This document shows positions 15,362-26,527 of a stretch of DNA of 64,000 nucleotides, piece after piece. This DNA comes from Liolophura sinensis. Lineage: Eukaryota; Mollusca; Polyplacophora; Chitonida; Chitonidae. Within the stretch, counting starts at the first letter, position 1. Each line of letters opens with the position of its first letter. The notes beneath the pieces are model-generated. The model was not told the origin of the DNA. It searched no databases and saw nothing but the letters and a program-made list of their open reading frames with translations. The position numbers were made by a program, and so were the translations under genes. The stretch is from assembly GCF_032854445.1 (NCBI RefSeq), contig NC_088295.1:27267385-27331384 (forward strand). Direction: 5' to 3'.

Positions 15362-15477
15362 TGCTCTTTTGAATTACAGTCTGTTGGGTTAAGGTCAGTA
15401 ACGCTCGAAACTCATTGGAACTCATTCATGGACTACGAAACTTGAACTTTGATATGGAATTCATGCCTGTCTGCCCG

Positions 15478-15672
15478 GCATCATTGAAAACTGATGACCG
15501 CTTTTCTCTTTTGTGTTACCGGCTTTATTTCCTACTTGATTAATTTCTTACATACCTTTGTCTTTGGGAGCTAGTGTTAAACGTTGTTTTGGAAATGGAT
15601 CTTGCGATTATCGACTTGGAACGCCCTTTACGGACTACGAATTTTATATGAATATCGGACATGACGCTTATA
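15478..15672 (+). repeat. Dispersed repeat R2, copy 2
   Basis: Similar to 21288-21455 over about 180 bp (shared ATCA-TGAAAACTG, GTGTTAAAC, TTTTGGAA-TGG, TATATGAAT) and partly to 11955-12025. It lies in the part of the retrotransposon where reverse transcriptase would be expected. Confidence 0.4.
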
Positions 15673-15745
15673 TCTAACAGGCACTTACAGTGTTTACCCT
15701 TTATGAGGATAGTAGTCTCGTTGGGTTGACCAACTAGAGTTGTGG
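15640..15745 (-). pseudogene. Retropepsin-like remnant
   Basis: Minus-strand reading TLVGQPNETTILIKGKHC followed by LLDISVMS resembles the gypsy protease start (LVGxPNE...INGxxxxALIDTGSMVS). The catalytic DTG/DSG is replaced by DIS, so it would be inactive. Short and diverged, hence moderate confidence. Confidence 0.45.
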
Positions 15746-15796
15746 TGTCTGGGAACGTTATTGATCGATTCCCGATCCGCCCGGTTGTAGAGGTCG

Positions 15797-16850
15797 TTAC
15801 ACGTTTAAGTCCAACGGTTCCGGTAGTGCCATATCGAGAGTCTTCTGGCTCGGCTCCGAAGTACCTCTACAGCAACCACGCCTGCGACCTCCATCACGGA
15901 AATTACCGCTCATTCGTTTTTCCATTATGTCTAGGCCCTCTAGGATCTGGGACAAACAGTCTACAGGAATCGTTTTCTTAGACCGTTGTTCCAAGTTTTC
16001 TAGACGCTTTACTATAGCCTCAAGGTGAGCCGGATTTTCAGACCCAGAATCTACATCTATGGATGCTCGTTGGACCCCTTTTGTCTTACGTTTTGATAAG
16101 CCCACGTCCAGCAGCTTTTCCATCGCCCTAACCTCACGCAATAGCTCGTTGTAAGGGAGAAATTTATGGCGAGTGGTGGCTTTCAGGCTTTCCGCTTAAA
16201 CAAACCCCATCCAGAATTTATTCCTTAACATTCGCAACATCTGTGTCTTACCCAGGGGTGCTTTCTGTTTGGCTTGTTGGATTATATTTTCTAATCTACA
16301 ACTCCACATAGCTACAGATTCGTCCTTCCGCTGTTCTTTAACATAAAAGACTGTAACAAACATTCACCTGTAACCACGGTTATTAATGTTACCTCTAGTT
16401 TGTTTAGGATAGTGGCAATAGAGGCATGCTCACCCAGATGAAAAAATATCCTGGAGGCTTCCCCTCGCAACGACTTCCTAATGGCATGTAAGATTGCATT
16501 ATGTGAGTAACTTTTCTCTCAAGAAACAATTAACTTCAAATTTCCATGACTCACAGCAGCTTTCTGACTTAGGGACTGAGTCTAACCCTGAAAAAAATAG
16601 GTATTCGAGGAGATTGGAAAGGGTTTTCAACTGGGGAGTAATAAGAGATAGGAGGAGGACTGACAAACGGATTGTTTGAAGCAAATGCGACGGAATCCTC
16701 GTATCACGTACCCTCTAATAGAGAAACTCTGTATTTACCAGTTCTGTTCAAATAATCTATCATTTTGCTTTCTTAAGTTTCCATTAACTGTCCTTGCAGC
16801 GTTGGAGGAGTTTCCGGTGGACCATCCAAGAGATCATTTGTGGCCATCAT
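15797..16850 (-). pseudogene. Gag remnant of the gypsy-type element
   Basis: A possible start is MATNDLLDGPPETPPTL near 16847. Downstream frames give SWKFEVNCFLREKLL, AIRKSLRGEASRIFFHLG, EQRKDESVAMWSCRLE, QMLRMLRNKFWMGFV and LLREVRAMEKLLDVG. The order (WKFEV.C, AIRRSLRGEA, W..RLE, LR..FW.GL, R..E) is that of capsid-type Gag of Ty3/gypsy and related domesticated genes. Stops and frameshifts break it into at least three pieces; the last open piece is 15797-16141. Confidence 0.75.
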
Positions 16851-16880
16851 GATAACCTACAAAGGAAGATCTATAAGCGG

Positions 16881-17347
16881 AGCAGAGTGTGATCAAATTA
16901 CTGATGGGTTACCAGGTTAATACCCTACTTGGAGTTAGACCAACTGCAACAATACTGCGTAAATTAACCAACCCTGAAGTGAAAAAAAACACAAATAAAA
17001 AGAAAAGAGAAACCTATCAACTTTCGAAAAGGCTGAAAAATATATCCCCCAAAAATCACAATGTCAAAATGCCTGGTGAGTTCGTCAGTTCACATTAACA
17101 CACACACCATTTATTTATTTATTATTTCATAACTTACGCCTAAACCGAACACTAAATGCAAGCTTCGAGTCCTACGAAATGATCTAATTCGTTGGTGGAC
17201 TACATCTTATGGAAAGTTGTTTCACATTATTCCAACGAAGACAAAGTTGATAAAGATGTCAATCACTTGCTAGACTCGAACGCGAAGAAATCCTGGAACC
17301 GCGAAAAAAAAAATGTTTATGTGAACAACCGAGTGACTGCCCTGAAC
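16881..17347. other. Intergenic or lost 5' part of the retrotransposon
   Basis: Nothing recognised. A lysine-rich open frame at 16889-17098 has no motif. The U5 end of the LTR was looked for here and not seen. Confidence 0.35.
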
Positions 17348-17575
17348 ATTTATTTATTTGATCGCCGTACTCAAGAATATTTCACTTATACAAAGGCGGT
17401 CACCATTATAGTGGGAGGAAACCGACCATCCGCAGGTTGCTGCAGACCCTACCACGTGCAGCCGGAGAGTAAGCCAGCATGAGCTGGACTTGAACTTAGA
17501 GCAACCGGATTGGTGATAGGCTCCTGGGTCATTACGCTGCACTAGCGGGCTAACCAACTGAGCCACTGAGGCCCC
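17348..17575 (-). mobile_element. SINE, nearly full length (minus orientation)
   Basis: Head at the right end: minus strand shows TGGCTCAGTTGG (17554-17565), a good box A, and GTTCAAGTCC as a box B-like site. The core and an (AAATAAAT) tail follow to the left. Two internal deletions remove the GGTGTTTTAC segment and the part between AAACC and GACCATCC. The tRNA-derived head with RNA polymerase III boxes defines the family. Confidence 0.9.
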
Positions 17576-17623
17576 TCTGCGCCGAAAAAATGCATGTAAA
17601 ACACCCGTCGTGTAACATGTCAC

Positions 17624-17802
17624 AAAACCGCTGCCTCCAGTACTTAAGAACTCCATGCACTAGGACGTGAAACTGGGTGTTTTAGTGAACATTAGTCAAC
17701 CCTAATAACATTGGTGAGGGATGAATGATCAGAATGGAGTGATGACAGAGTAATATGAAAAAGCAACAAGAGTAGGGAAAACATGAGTATCCACTTGTGA
17801 CA
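17624..17802 (-). mobile_element. Second copy of LTR U3 end (178 bp)
   Basis: Corresponds to 13764-13941. It is almost identical over the outer 115 bp or so and about 70 percent identical inside. It ends with GTGACA at 17797-17802. It could be the remnant 5' LTR of the element to the left or the end of another insertion. Confidence 0.85.
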
Positions 17803-19676
17803 ATACTATCACTTGGTTCCCAAACCATTTTTGAAACAGCTTGTGGAGCCCTGGTGATAATCGGGATAACAGAAACAATGTTTTATCCAAAGATGTAGGA
17901 AGAGAGTTCTTTATGTACACCTTCGTAGGTAATATTTTTATAATATTTGTAGCTTTTATCGTATGTCACTTGACCATGTGGCTTGAGTTCAGAGAAACGT
18001 CATTTATAAACAACTTTTAACGGCCGGTGATGGCTAGTGCAGAAACGTGGGATAAAAGTATAGATTGACTCCAAAGAGGGTCAGATTGTCAAACGTTGTA
18101 CTAACAAGAGCATTACTCCTGAGTCAGTACTACTCTCTAATAAATTATGTGTTGTGACCGTATACAAATGATTTAGTAGAAGTTATCGTGCAACGGCAAC
18201 TTGTAATAGACCCACCTTCGGGATAAGCTGTATAATGTTGAGAAACTGACCAAGAGGTATTTTTTTTATTAAACCTAACTTGTTCTTGAAAAGTCACTTA
18301 ATAACTACATCGAAAACAAAGCCTTCCACAAAGTTGTTTTCTTAAACATCGATATGTTCACTTTGAGTGAGAACTCTTCCATTTCGTTTCAAACGGTTTC
18401 GTATACAGTGTTCTCAAGAGGACTGCTCAGTGTTACAACTTGAGCCTTACAATGAACATGCTGAGAACAAACTTTTGCTTTTGTCGTCACATAGTTTCGA
18501 ACACAGTGCTCAGGGAGTTCGATTCTTGTTACATCTTATGCCCTGCAATGTACATCCTGAATACAACACCGGCTGAGGTAAAACCTTATAAGTGACAGTG
18601 TGCTTCACCGCGGTGAAGAAGATGTCTGACAACAAATACTGAATAACTATTTAGCCACGTTTGAGATGTATATTTATGCTTTACCATGTCCAGTCTTACT
18701 TGGCAATAAATCAAAATCAACGGACTCAAACAGGGAGCTAATAAAAACAACCAGTCGTGACCCAATAGGCGTGGTGCCTTCTTTTCTGAGTGATTATGAC
18801 TAAATGAAACAGCTCTGGTTTTTGCCTTAACGTTTTCCCATTCAGCCATATCGTCTCAAACTGTACAAACATCCACTTGTACGTCTATTTCCTAGTCCAG
18901 TGCACAGACAACGCCGGTATACGGTAAAAGACGGCATATAGTCTCTGAAGCGTTTCGAAAAGTGTTAACACATTTCAGTTCGCCTATTTATGTAACTTTG
19001 ATAATGTGAATTCCAGCATTTCGGCAGTGGTGGAGAGAGAGCATTTATAATTGCAGTAGATTAACACTTTATATCATGTACGAGTATTTCAAACTTGTTC
19101 AAAAATATTTTCCAAGTTAAATGAAAAATTTGACACTTACATCACATGTCAAATTAATACGTTCAATCGAGGTGCTCAGCATTATAAATGTTAAAAATCG
19201 TGTAATGTTACAACACGCATCATTTCAACATTCACAAAATAAGAGTGCTTGTCTCTACATATTAGCATCACTCTATTATATATATTGATTTATTGCCATT
19301 TTTTCTATGTATCTGTTTTCTTTCTTATTGTGATGTTACCTTACTTCCTTTTTTTATGTATATGATATTGCATTTTTGGTGAAAACACCTGACCAGGTCT
19401 ACCCACAAAATTCCAACGAGGGTTTAATTGTCGACAAATTTAATAGGTCGAGGAGAACCCATTAGGCCTCTCGGCCAGCGAATATCCCTTTAAGGGTTAT
19501 CATTATTTCCAACGTTATATAGGTCACATATGGCCCATGCCTTAACTGTGACACATTACTCACAAAACCCTTAAATGAAGTAATGTTATAAGCGTAGCAA
19601 ACAATGCACCTGCAGTGAGTAAAATGTTTAATTTATCGTCATGTATTCATAAATGGCTCGGCTGATGACTGAATAA
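17803..19676. other. Intergenic, no gene seen
   Basis: Contains a 16-bp perfect palindrome (CTTCACCGCGGTGAAG, 18603-18618) and two diverged tandem copies of about 95 bp near 18400-18565. No coding motif recognised. Confidence 0.35.
18400..18565 (+). repeat. Two diverged tandem copies, about 95 bp each
   Basis: Shared order in both halves: GTTTCG, ACAGTG, CTCA, TTACA-CTT-, GCC-T-CAATG-ACAT and CTGA-AACAA. About three quarters identical in the best 38-bp segment. Confidence 0.4.
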
Positions 19677-20215
19677 GGCACGGTCACTCTTACCATCCAG
19701 ACAGTCTCACCCACTAAAAAGACACGGTCACTCTTACCATCCAGACAGTCTCACCCACTAATAAGACACGGTCGCTCTTACCATCCAGACAGACTCACAG
19801 ACTAATAAGACACGGTCACTCTTACCATCCAGACAGACTCACCCACTAATAAGACACGGTCACTCTTACCATCCAGACAGACTCACCCACTAAAAGACAC
19901 GGTCACTCTTACCATCCAGACAGACTCACCCACTAATAAGACACGGTCACTCTTACCATCCAGACAGACTCACCCACTAATAAGACACGGTCACTCTTAC
20001 CATCCAGACAGACTCACCCACTAATAAGACACGGTCACTCTTACCATCCAGACAGACTCACCCACTAATAAGACATGGTCCTTCTTATCATCCAGACAGA
20101 CTCACCCACTAATAAGACACGGTCACTCTTACCATCCAGACAGACTCACCCACTAATAAGACACGGTCACTCTTACCATCCAGACAAGCTTACCTACTAA
20201 TAAGATACGGTGGAT
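19677..20215 (+). repeat. Satellite-like tandem array, 44-bp unit, about 12 copies
   Basis: The CGGTCACTCTTACCATCCAG block recurs every 44 bp (one 43-bp step) from 19681 to 20208. Copies are nearly identical except at the right end, where the last two units decay. There are no unique spacers, so it is not a CRISPR-like array. Confidence 0.97.
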
Positions 20216-20244
20216 GTTACAGCAGCTGACGTATTCATAAGTTT

Positions 20245-20318
20245 TTTGTTTGATTGGTGTTTTACACCGTACTCAAGAATATTTCATTTATACGACTGTG
20301 GCCAGCATTATGGTGATG
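20245..20318 (-). mobile_element. SINE fragment (tail and core)
   Basis: GATTGGTGTTTTACACCG, ACTCAAGAATATTTCATTT and GGCCAGCATTATGGTG in plus-strand order. It begins about 30 bp after the 44-bp array. Confidence 0.8.
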
Positions 20319-21287
20319 GGTACTCACAAGTATACTGAGCTGTTTAGGCTGTATTTACAGGTATCTGCAGAACTATTTTGTTTTCTCGAAAATTAAATGT
20401 ATATTTATATTTTGTTGATTATATCGCATAAGAGTGGTCTTGCTATAGCCGGTCATGTCAATCGCCATGCAAAGCGAATGTTGTGCATGGGCGATTACCT
20501 GGAAGGGCACTTTTTGTTTGTTTTCTTTATGCCTTTTGCCACCGTGACACGGATTAGGTGTAAACAAAAAGTTGCATATTTTTCCAGACCTGTTGATTTT
20601 GTAAATTAATAATTCGACATTAATAGTATTGCTACATTGGTACGTATAGAGTAAAAGGTAAATACTAATTTAAAAGTATTTGTGAACTGTTGTTTCGTTG
20701 TGTTCTGATTTCGTTGTCTCATTCACTAAACGATATATTGATGGCCTGCTGGGTTTAAACAATCCATATATATAGCAAAGGCTGTGAAAGATATTTACTC
20801 ACCGTCGCTGGATTTAAACGAAACCACAGACTTTCCAGATATTACATCTTGTCTGGACCCATATTTGTACAAAACGGTTCCACTCCCGCAGACTTTATCC
20901 CAAGAAGGATAGTTTCAAATTTGACGTAGTATGTTGTGTGACGATTTCAATCCACGTCACAAGTTGTTACTGCAAAAACTAGAGTATCAAGGTTATTCCA
21001 TCAAACGCCTTCACTCCATGTCTCTTAAGTTTTGCAATGGGTATAATTCCCTTGTAAGTAAATACGGACAGAGCGTGCAGAATCTCCTGCGCTCTGCTTC
21101 ATGATTGTATCAAATTCCGCTTAACCTGTGGCTAGGGCTGAATGTGTTGACTTAGATCGCCACGCTAAATGTATGAACAGTTACGATCAAAGCGCAAGTG
21201 AGGTACACATTTTGTTATTGACAACTGATATTCTAGCATGGTACACAATCTGAATACTGACTTCGCTCAGTCGCCCAGAGCATACCT
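20319..21287. other. Intergenic, nothing recognised
   Basis: AT-rich, no coding or repeat motif that I could support. Confidence 0.35.
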
Positions 21288-21455
21288 TGCATTTTCCCAA
21301 CATCACTGAAAACTGTTCACTGCTTCTTGTTGCATGATTCCGTCCTTATTTTGTACTTTATATACTTTCTTAGCTCTTTGGTGGTTTGTGTTAAACCTCG
21401 TTTTTGGAACTGGCTTTGTGATTGTTGATTATTGTTTGACGGCTGGTATATGAAT
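21288..21455 (+). repeat. Dispersed repeat R2, copy 3
   Basis: Best partner of 15478-15660. About 150 bp downstream the sequence GGATAAAAGCCCC and then AATAAAG (21612-21655) look like a TATA box and polyadenylation signal, which would fit an LTR, but no termini were found. Confidence 0.4.
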
Positions 21456-21872
21456 GTCCGTTTCCACACATAGATTGTGAAAGTTTGTTAGGTGTAAGTT
21501 TTCCAGATCAGTATCGGAGCCCAAAGATGTATATATTTGTATATTTTTTCTTCTGTATAGATATTCTGTATAACTAAGATATACCTTTAACTGTTTTTGT
21601 TTATATTTAGGGATAAAAGCCCCAAGAGGTTTTCATCCTACCAGAATAAAGTTTCTAAATAGATCTAAGAACAAAATGTTTATTCATACATAGCTACAGT
21701 CAAAATTGAAGTTACAACTTCCTCTCTTAATTTCTTAGGTTGCTGGTTTGAAAAGAAATATGGTTTTGTGAAGCGCGAGGCAAGGTTTGGTAATTGTTAC
21801 TTTCATAATATACATATGTACGTACACTTATAAACGGAAATTTCCTGTTTCCCGTTGTGTAACAAATGCTCT

Positions 21873-22145
21873 CATTTATTTATTTATTTATTTGATTGGT
21901 GTTTTACGCCGTGATCAAGAATATTTCATTTATATGACGGCGGTCAGCATTATGGTGGGAGGCAACCGGACAGAGCCCGGGGGAAACCCACGACCATCCA
22001 TAGGTTGCTGACAAACCTTCCCACGTACAACCGGGGAAGAAGACAGCATGAGCTTGACTTGAACTCACAGCGACCGCACTGGTGAGAGACTCCTGGGTCA
22101 TTACGCTGCGCTAGCGCGCTGACCAACTGAGCCACGGAGGCCCCC
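21873..22145 (-). mobile_element. SINE, full length (minus orientation)
   Basis: The most complete copy. From the right end on the minus strand: GGGGGCCTCCGTGGCTCAG head with box A at 22123-22134, box B-like GAGTTCAAGTC at 22056-22066, a middle part with GGGTTTCCCCCGGGCTCTG and CCTCCCACCATAATGCTG, then TGAAATATTCTTGA and CGGCGTAAAACACC, ending in an AAATAAAT tail. The middle part recalls the conserved domain of the MetaSINE superfamily (from memory, not checked). Confidence 0.93.
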
Positions 22146-23640
22146 AAATGTGCACAAATGCAAACGTTAGTACAGTCCTACATAAAAACGTAACTTAAAT
22201 AGAATCTTGCATACGTTTTATCTGGCATAACTTCTGACATAAATTTCTTACCTAGCAACGAGAAGTTGTTAAATAGTCATTAGATGTGAACACATGAAAA
22301 CTTAACTTATGTAGAACCTGAATATGTTTTCTTGGGTCTGTTTCATTTCTTGTCTAGCAACGAGCTATTCTTAAGGATGGGAATCATATGAAGTCTACTG
22401 AGACCCATGTAAATCATGTGTATAAATATCGCCATTGACCATTCATTACTATACGAATACTACCAAAAACGATTAACACACACATAAAATTCAAATATTG
22501 CGATATATACAACATATGGTAAAACCGAGTTCAGTTTGTACGCATGTCTAACTACATAAATAAAGGAATAAATCAATGGATGTATATGTCTGTCCTTCGA
22601 TTTTCTCCATCGCCATTCATCCAACACTTGTCAGTTTGAATGACGCTCTAATGGTAGTGTCAAAGTATGCAATGCTCATGCAACATATCTTTCGCATTTT
22701 ACATACTTACTTTTCTTATATAGTTGTGCATTACATATATTAGTAGAAGCTCACACCATGCCTTAGATGTGAATTACTTTCAATGGCCAAGGCACAAGTT
22801 GACATAATCTGAGAACTAAATATGGTGATGTCTATAGTCTAGTCTCGCATGACAAATTATCTACATATACAGAGAATGACCGGTTTGGTAGTTACTTTAA
22901 CTCAGGACATTTCTGTACAGGTGTCATGAGACATATATAGACATGACATATAACATACGATTTTACATTTTACCTGTAACGTAATAACCTATGCACCTAA
23001 TATACATGTAGAAATGTGTCACAGTGTACTAGCCAGACACACTTCTACCTGTGCGAATTGTACGGCTTACGAGCAGTAATTACATGAACCTGTCTCTATA
23101 AATACCTCCCTTTCAGAGAATTAATTTTTGATATCACAACTCCGTGTCTCCTGAAATGAGAATTATGGAAAGTCATGAAATATGACCACATAAAAAGCTT
23201 TGGTATGTGTGTAATTAAACATTTGCCTGGAGCTTTTAACAACAACTTTAAAAACACAGAATCAAATGCAGAATTCCTGAGCCAAAATTTCTATTTGACA
23301 CATACACAGACCAGAAAAGCTATCGTCTTTGAATGGTCTTATAAGTATACACATACAGGATCTTGAAGTCACGTGTTCGTATCCAGCTGTTGAAGGCTGT
23401 TTCGGCTGCAGGTTGAAGTCAAAACGTTTGTATATATTATTCTGCGCATTTCCTATACCTGACCGCCGACATTTAATTGAAAATGAGTTAATCAATCAAT
23501 CAGTCAATCAAACCAAGGGGGCGTTTTAAGAATGACTGTGAACAATTGTAATCAGGACATTCGCCTGAATGAAGGTCAGCATTCGTGGAAAGTCTCATGC
23601 GCGCCATTTTCAGTGAAAACAGGACAAGGAGTCCCTATGT
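22146..23640. other. Intergenic, nothing recognised
   Basis: AT-rich with several TACATGTA-like palindromes. No gene supported. Confidence 0.35.
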
Positions 23641-23771
23641 AATGGAGATATTTATTTATTTATTTGATTGTTATTTTACACCGCACTCAAGAATATTTTC
23701 ATTTGTACGACGGCAGCCAGCAATATGGTGGGAAGAAACCGAACAGAGCCCGGGGGTAAGCAATGGAGATA
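23641..23771 (-). mobile_element. 5'-truncated SINE with 10-bp target-site duplication
   Basis: The element at 23651-23761 is flanked by perfect copies of AATGGAGATA at 23641-23650 and 23762-23771. It contains tail, core and GAACAGAGCCCGGGGGTAAG but no tRNA head. Truncation at the head end plus a 10-bp duplication is the signature of LINE-mediated target-primed insertion. Confidence 0.9.
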
Positions 23772-25954
23772 AATGTATGAGGCGGACATATGTTCTGCGT
23801 TGTTCATATTTAAAACTAAGGGCAAGGTTATACGCTGGCACGATGGTAGGAAACCTTGAAAATACAATATGCATATAGGGAAACCATCTGCATGGGATAC
23901 AGCTCATTATTGATCACAGTACATCTGACAACATGTAAATATCGCGTACAATGTAATTTACGTAAAAACTAGTAAGACCCATTACGACCGAAGGGAGGTT
24001 TCTATAGAGTACATGTTGGCCGAATGGCGTAAATTAATTAGCATAACAATGTGATATTATCGACACCATGTACGCCTATATAGTAGTAAAAAAATCAACG
24101 CGCAAGGAATTAATTTATAGCCCCCCCCCCCACCCCACCACCCCAAAAAAAGGACAAAAAAAAATAAAAAAAGAAAGAAGCCAAATCGATATAAGAAGAA
24201 GATATAAGAAGATATAATTTGAGACGATTAGTACTATACCCTGAACTTCTTGGTTGTACATATCACAGTTAACGACATATACATGCAAGTAAGAGAAACA
24301 AAGATTTACAGGTTAGTTGCTTTAAAGACAGGATGCTTTTCTACCTTGCCAGTCAGATCATCCGTATTCGTACATGCTGGTTATAATTATCCAGTCACGG
24401 GTCATAAAACCCTAATTCGCATCATGTCGAACACTTCATATAGCATACGTATGCAACATGCGTCAAAAATCTTGTTCATGACTGATCACTAATTGGCTAT
24501 TCTTTAACGCGTGCCTTGTGCCGGCCTATATGCTAATGATTGGCTACCCACAAACACACGAACAGATCATACATCATGGGTAAACCTATAGCTATATAGC
24601 GTAATATGGTTTACATAGGTGTGCATGGTATGGTTTACGTGATCTCGTCTCACAGATTATGGCGACTTCATAGGTTTCCAAGCCATGCCGATGACATGGG
24701 ATAACACGTGCTATGACCCGTATAGTATACTTTTAATCCACATACGTATACTCTAGTGTAGCATGATATACACCAGATATACAATGCAAAGATATATGTG
24801 CACTAAACCGGCAAGGACGTGTCATCAAACTGGAATAAATGGACATATAGTTGTAGAGTACAGAAGAGAACAGCCGGCACTTCTCAATAATTTCATCAGT
24901 ATAGGCTATCCATGTAAATAGTGTACACCATATTTGCTTTTTTTGTAACTTGTTATAAATCAAAACATAGGCCTATATACATATCTCAGTTGCGTTTTGA
25001 TTGCAACCGTTCTGAGACAACGCAGTCTCAGTTGGGATTAGGCATAATTATGCAGCCTCAGAATTTTAATTGATACCATCCAGATCGTATAAAGTTTTTT
25101 TTTTTTTTTTTAAATAGGTCGAATTAACAAAAGCCACCGAGAGTGTCAATGTGGTTCTTTATCTGGCCTTGTTTGGCTAAGTTGTTTCTCTAGTTCCCTA
25201 ATTCCATATGTACCGGTATATATATATATCTATATATGTCCAGTACACGAGCATTATGATGAAACACCACCAGTAACGAAAACTGCACATGGTACAATGC
25301 AGTATTTATTTTTGAAACAAGGAAGTTTGCTTGCATGCATTGTTGAACTTGTAAAAGAGCTTTGAATTACCAAAAACACCTTGACAGGCATTCAGTACAA
25401 TTGGGTATATAGTGTAAAAAAGGAAAAATATTGAAGCATAAGGAGGTTAATTTGTAAATAAAGTTCGATTTTAATATGTAGACCTATTTACCACTGGGTT
25501 CTGCATGACTATATATTCATATAACAACCGAAAAATCATGGTTTGCTGACCAGTGTGCAATGAACGCTGCAATATTGCACATATATATTCCTTTATTTTT
25601 TATTAATGTTTTCCCAGCTAATCGATCGTTATGAACATGCCGATATATTACGAGGGTTGGAAAAATCAGGAAACGTGAGTCATAATTTATTTTTTATGTT
25701 TATTTCGATCTGTTTTTTTTTTAAAGAGGATAGGAAATTCAAGAATTTAAGCCAGCCAAACAAAAACGTGAAGATGCACATAGGTCTACGTGAAATGGCC
25801 TGAATGCAAACGTACTTTAATTTCAGTTAAAATCAAGCCAAAGCCAAAATTAAATCTCATATACGGTTGTCACAATCAAAGCGTTATGGTATACTGCATT
25901 ACTGGGCCGGCATGGGACGTGACCGAATGATTCTAGGCGTTTGTCTTTAATTCA
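23772..25954. other. Intergenic, simple repeats only
   Basis: C-rich tract at 24121-24144, a T run near 25096-25113 and a short TA repeat near 25218-25230. No gene recognised. Confidence 0.4.
24121..24144. repeat. C-rich low-complexity tract
   Basis: Eleven cytosines followed by ACCCC, ACCACCCC and then poly-A. Potential G-quadruplex on the minus strand. Confidence 0.7.
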
Positions 25955-26135
25955 CTGGGGCCGTGGCACGAGGTAAGGCTGGATTCGTCGGAAACTTGCC
26001 AGGGCAAAGATCGGTGATTTACGGCGAGCACCCCGATTCCCTCCCATAAAACTGATCGCCATGGTACAAATGAAAAAAATCTTGAGTGCAGTGTTAAAAA
26101 CAATCAAACAAATAAATAAGTAAAGAAATAAACTG
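25955..26135 (+). mobile_element. Diverged SINE relative (plus orientation)
   Basis: TCGGTGATTTACGGCG, CCCGATTCCCTCCCATAAA, CTGATCGCCATGGTACAAAT, CTTGAGTGCAGTGTT and a CAATCAAACAAATAAATAAG tail. It has the same 3' end as the main family but a different middle part (CATAAAACTGA.CGCC.TGGTACAA), so it appears to be a second subfamily; related copies are at 41671 and 47652. Confidence 0.7.
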
Positions 26136-26342
26136 TACGAAGTACATGTACATGTACGAAGCGACGGCGATACACCTGAAATGCGATGCGCGCATACGGT
26201 AGCTCTGCGTCATATGTCATCTGGCGGAAATTTCGGAGCAGACGATCATCATCATGCATGAAACTTGTTCTGCCAGATTTTCCTAGCCGGGGGCAATTAA
26301 GTTGTGCGTTAAAAATAGCAGAGGTGTTTTGTTTTTTTCATA

Positions 26343-26527
26343 ATGAGGTCGATGAATAAATTAACAACTAACGTTCATCAGGTTTGGGGAGGTGTGGCGG
26401 CCGAGCTCAGTACAGTTAAGCTAAAAGGTTTGTCATTTCGTTGGCCTCAAGAGCAGAAGCACGGGGGAAATTTACTGGACTGGGGGAAGAGTGTGACAAG
26501 AAAACTCGATTTCGAGGTGCTTAGCTG
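26343..26527 (+). promoter_or_regulatory. Possible non-coding first exon/promoter of the cadherin gene
   Basis: Comparatively GC- and CpG-rich segment ending in a good donor (CTG|GTAGGT at 26528), located where CpG content drops. The first coding cadherin exon at 34658 has 48 bp of 5' UTR behind an acceptor, so at least one upstream non-coding exon must exist; this is my best candidate. The 62-codon open frame here has no known motif. Purely inferential. Confidence 0.25.

Larger units (their letters stand above)
13513..16880 (-). mobile_element. Decayed Ty3/gypsy-type retrotransposon
   Basis: On the minus strand the order is gag (16850 to 15797), a protease-like remnant (about 15740-15650), the RNase H/integrase linker with an HHCC-type start (15361-15120), the end of the integrase core (15060-14818), a 55-bp minisatellite, a polypurine tract and the LTR. 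Reverse transcriptase and RNase H are missing, the integrase core lacks its first catalytic Asp region, and frames are broken in several places. It is a dead copy. A U3 piece at 17624-17802 may be the remnant 5' LTR, but the bases outside the two LTR ends do not match, so pairing is unproven. Confidence 0.8.

Noticed and set aside
16889-17098. Lysine-rich 69-codon plus-strand frame
   Set aside because: Low complexity, no motif, lies between retrotransposon pieces and a SINE.
13513-17802. Treating the two LTR pieces as the paired ends of one complete element
   Set aside because: The bases next to the outer ends (CATAG before 13513, ATACT after 17802) do not form a target-site duplication, and the right piece lacks R-U5 and a primer-binding site.
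18586-18849. 87-codon minus-strand frame starting MAEWENVKAKTRAV
   Set aside because: No domain recognised, no splice or promoter context, single short frame.
19677-20215. CRISPR-like array
   Set aside because: The whole 44-bp unit repeats without unique spacers, and the genome is eukaryotic.
22056-22134. tRNA gene suggested by box A and box B
   Set aside because: The boxes belong to a SINE head; the cloverleaf is not complete and the same sequence recurs at 17.5 kb with a SINE body attached.
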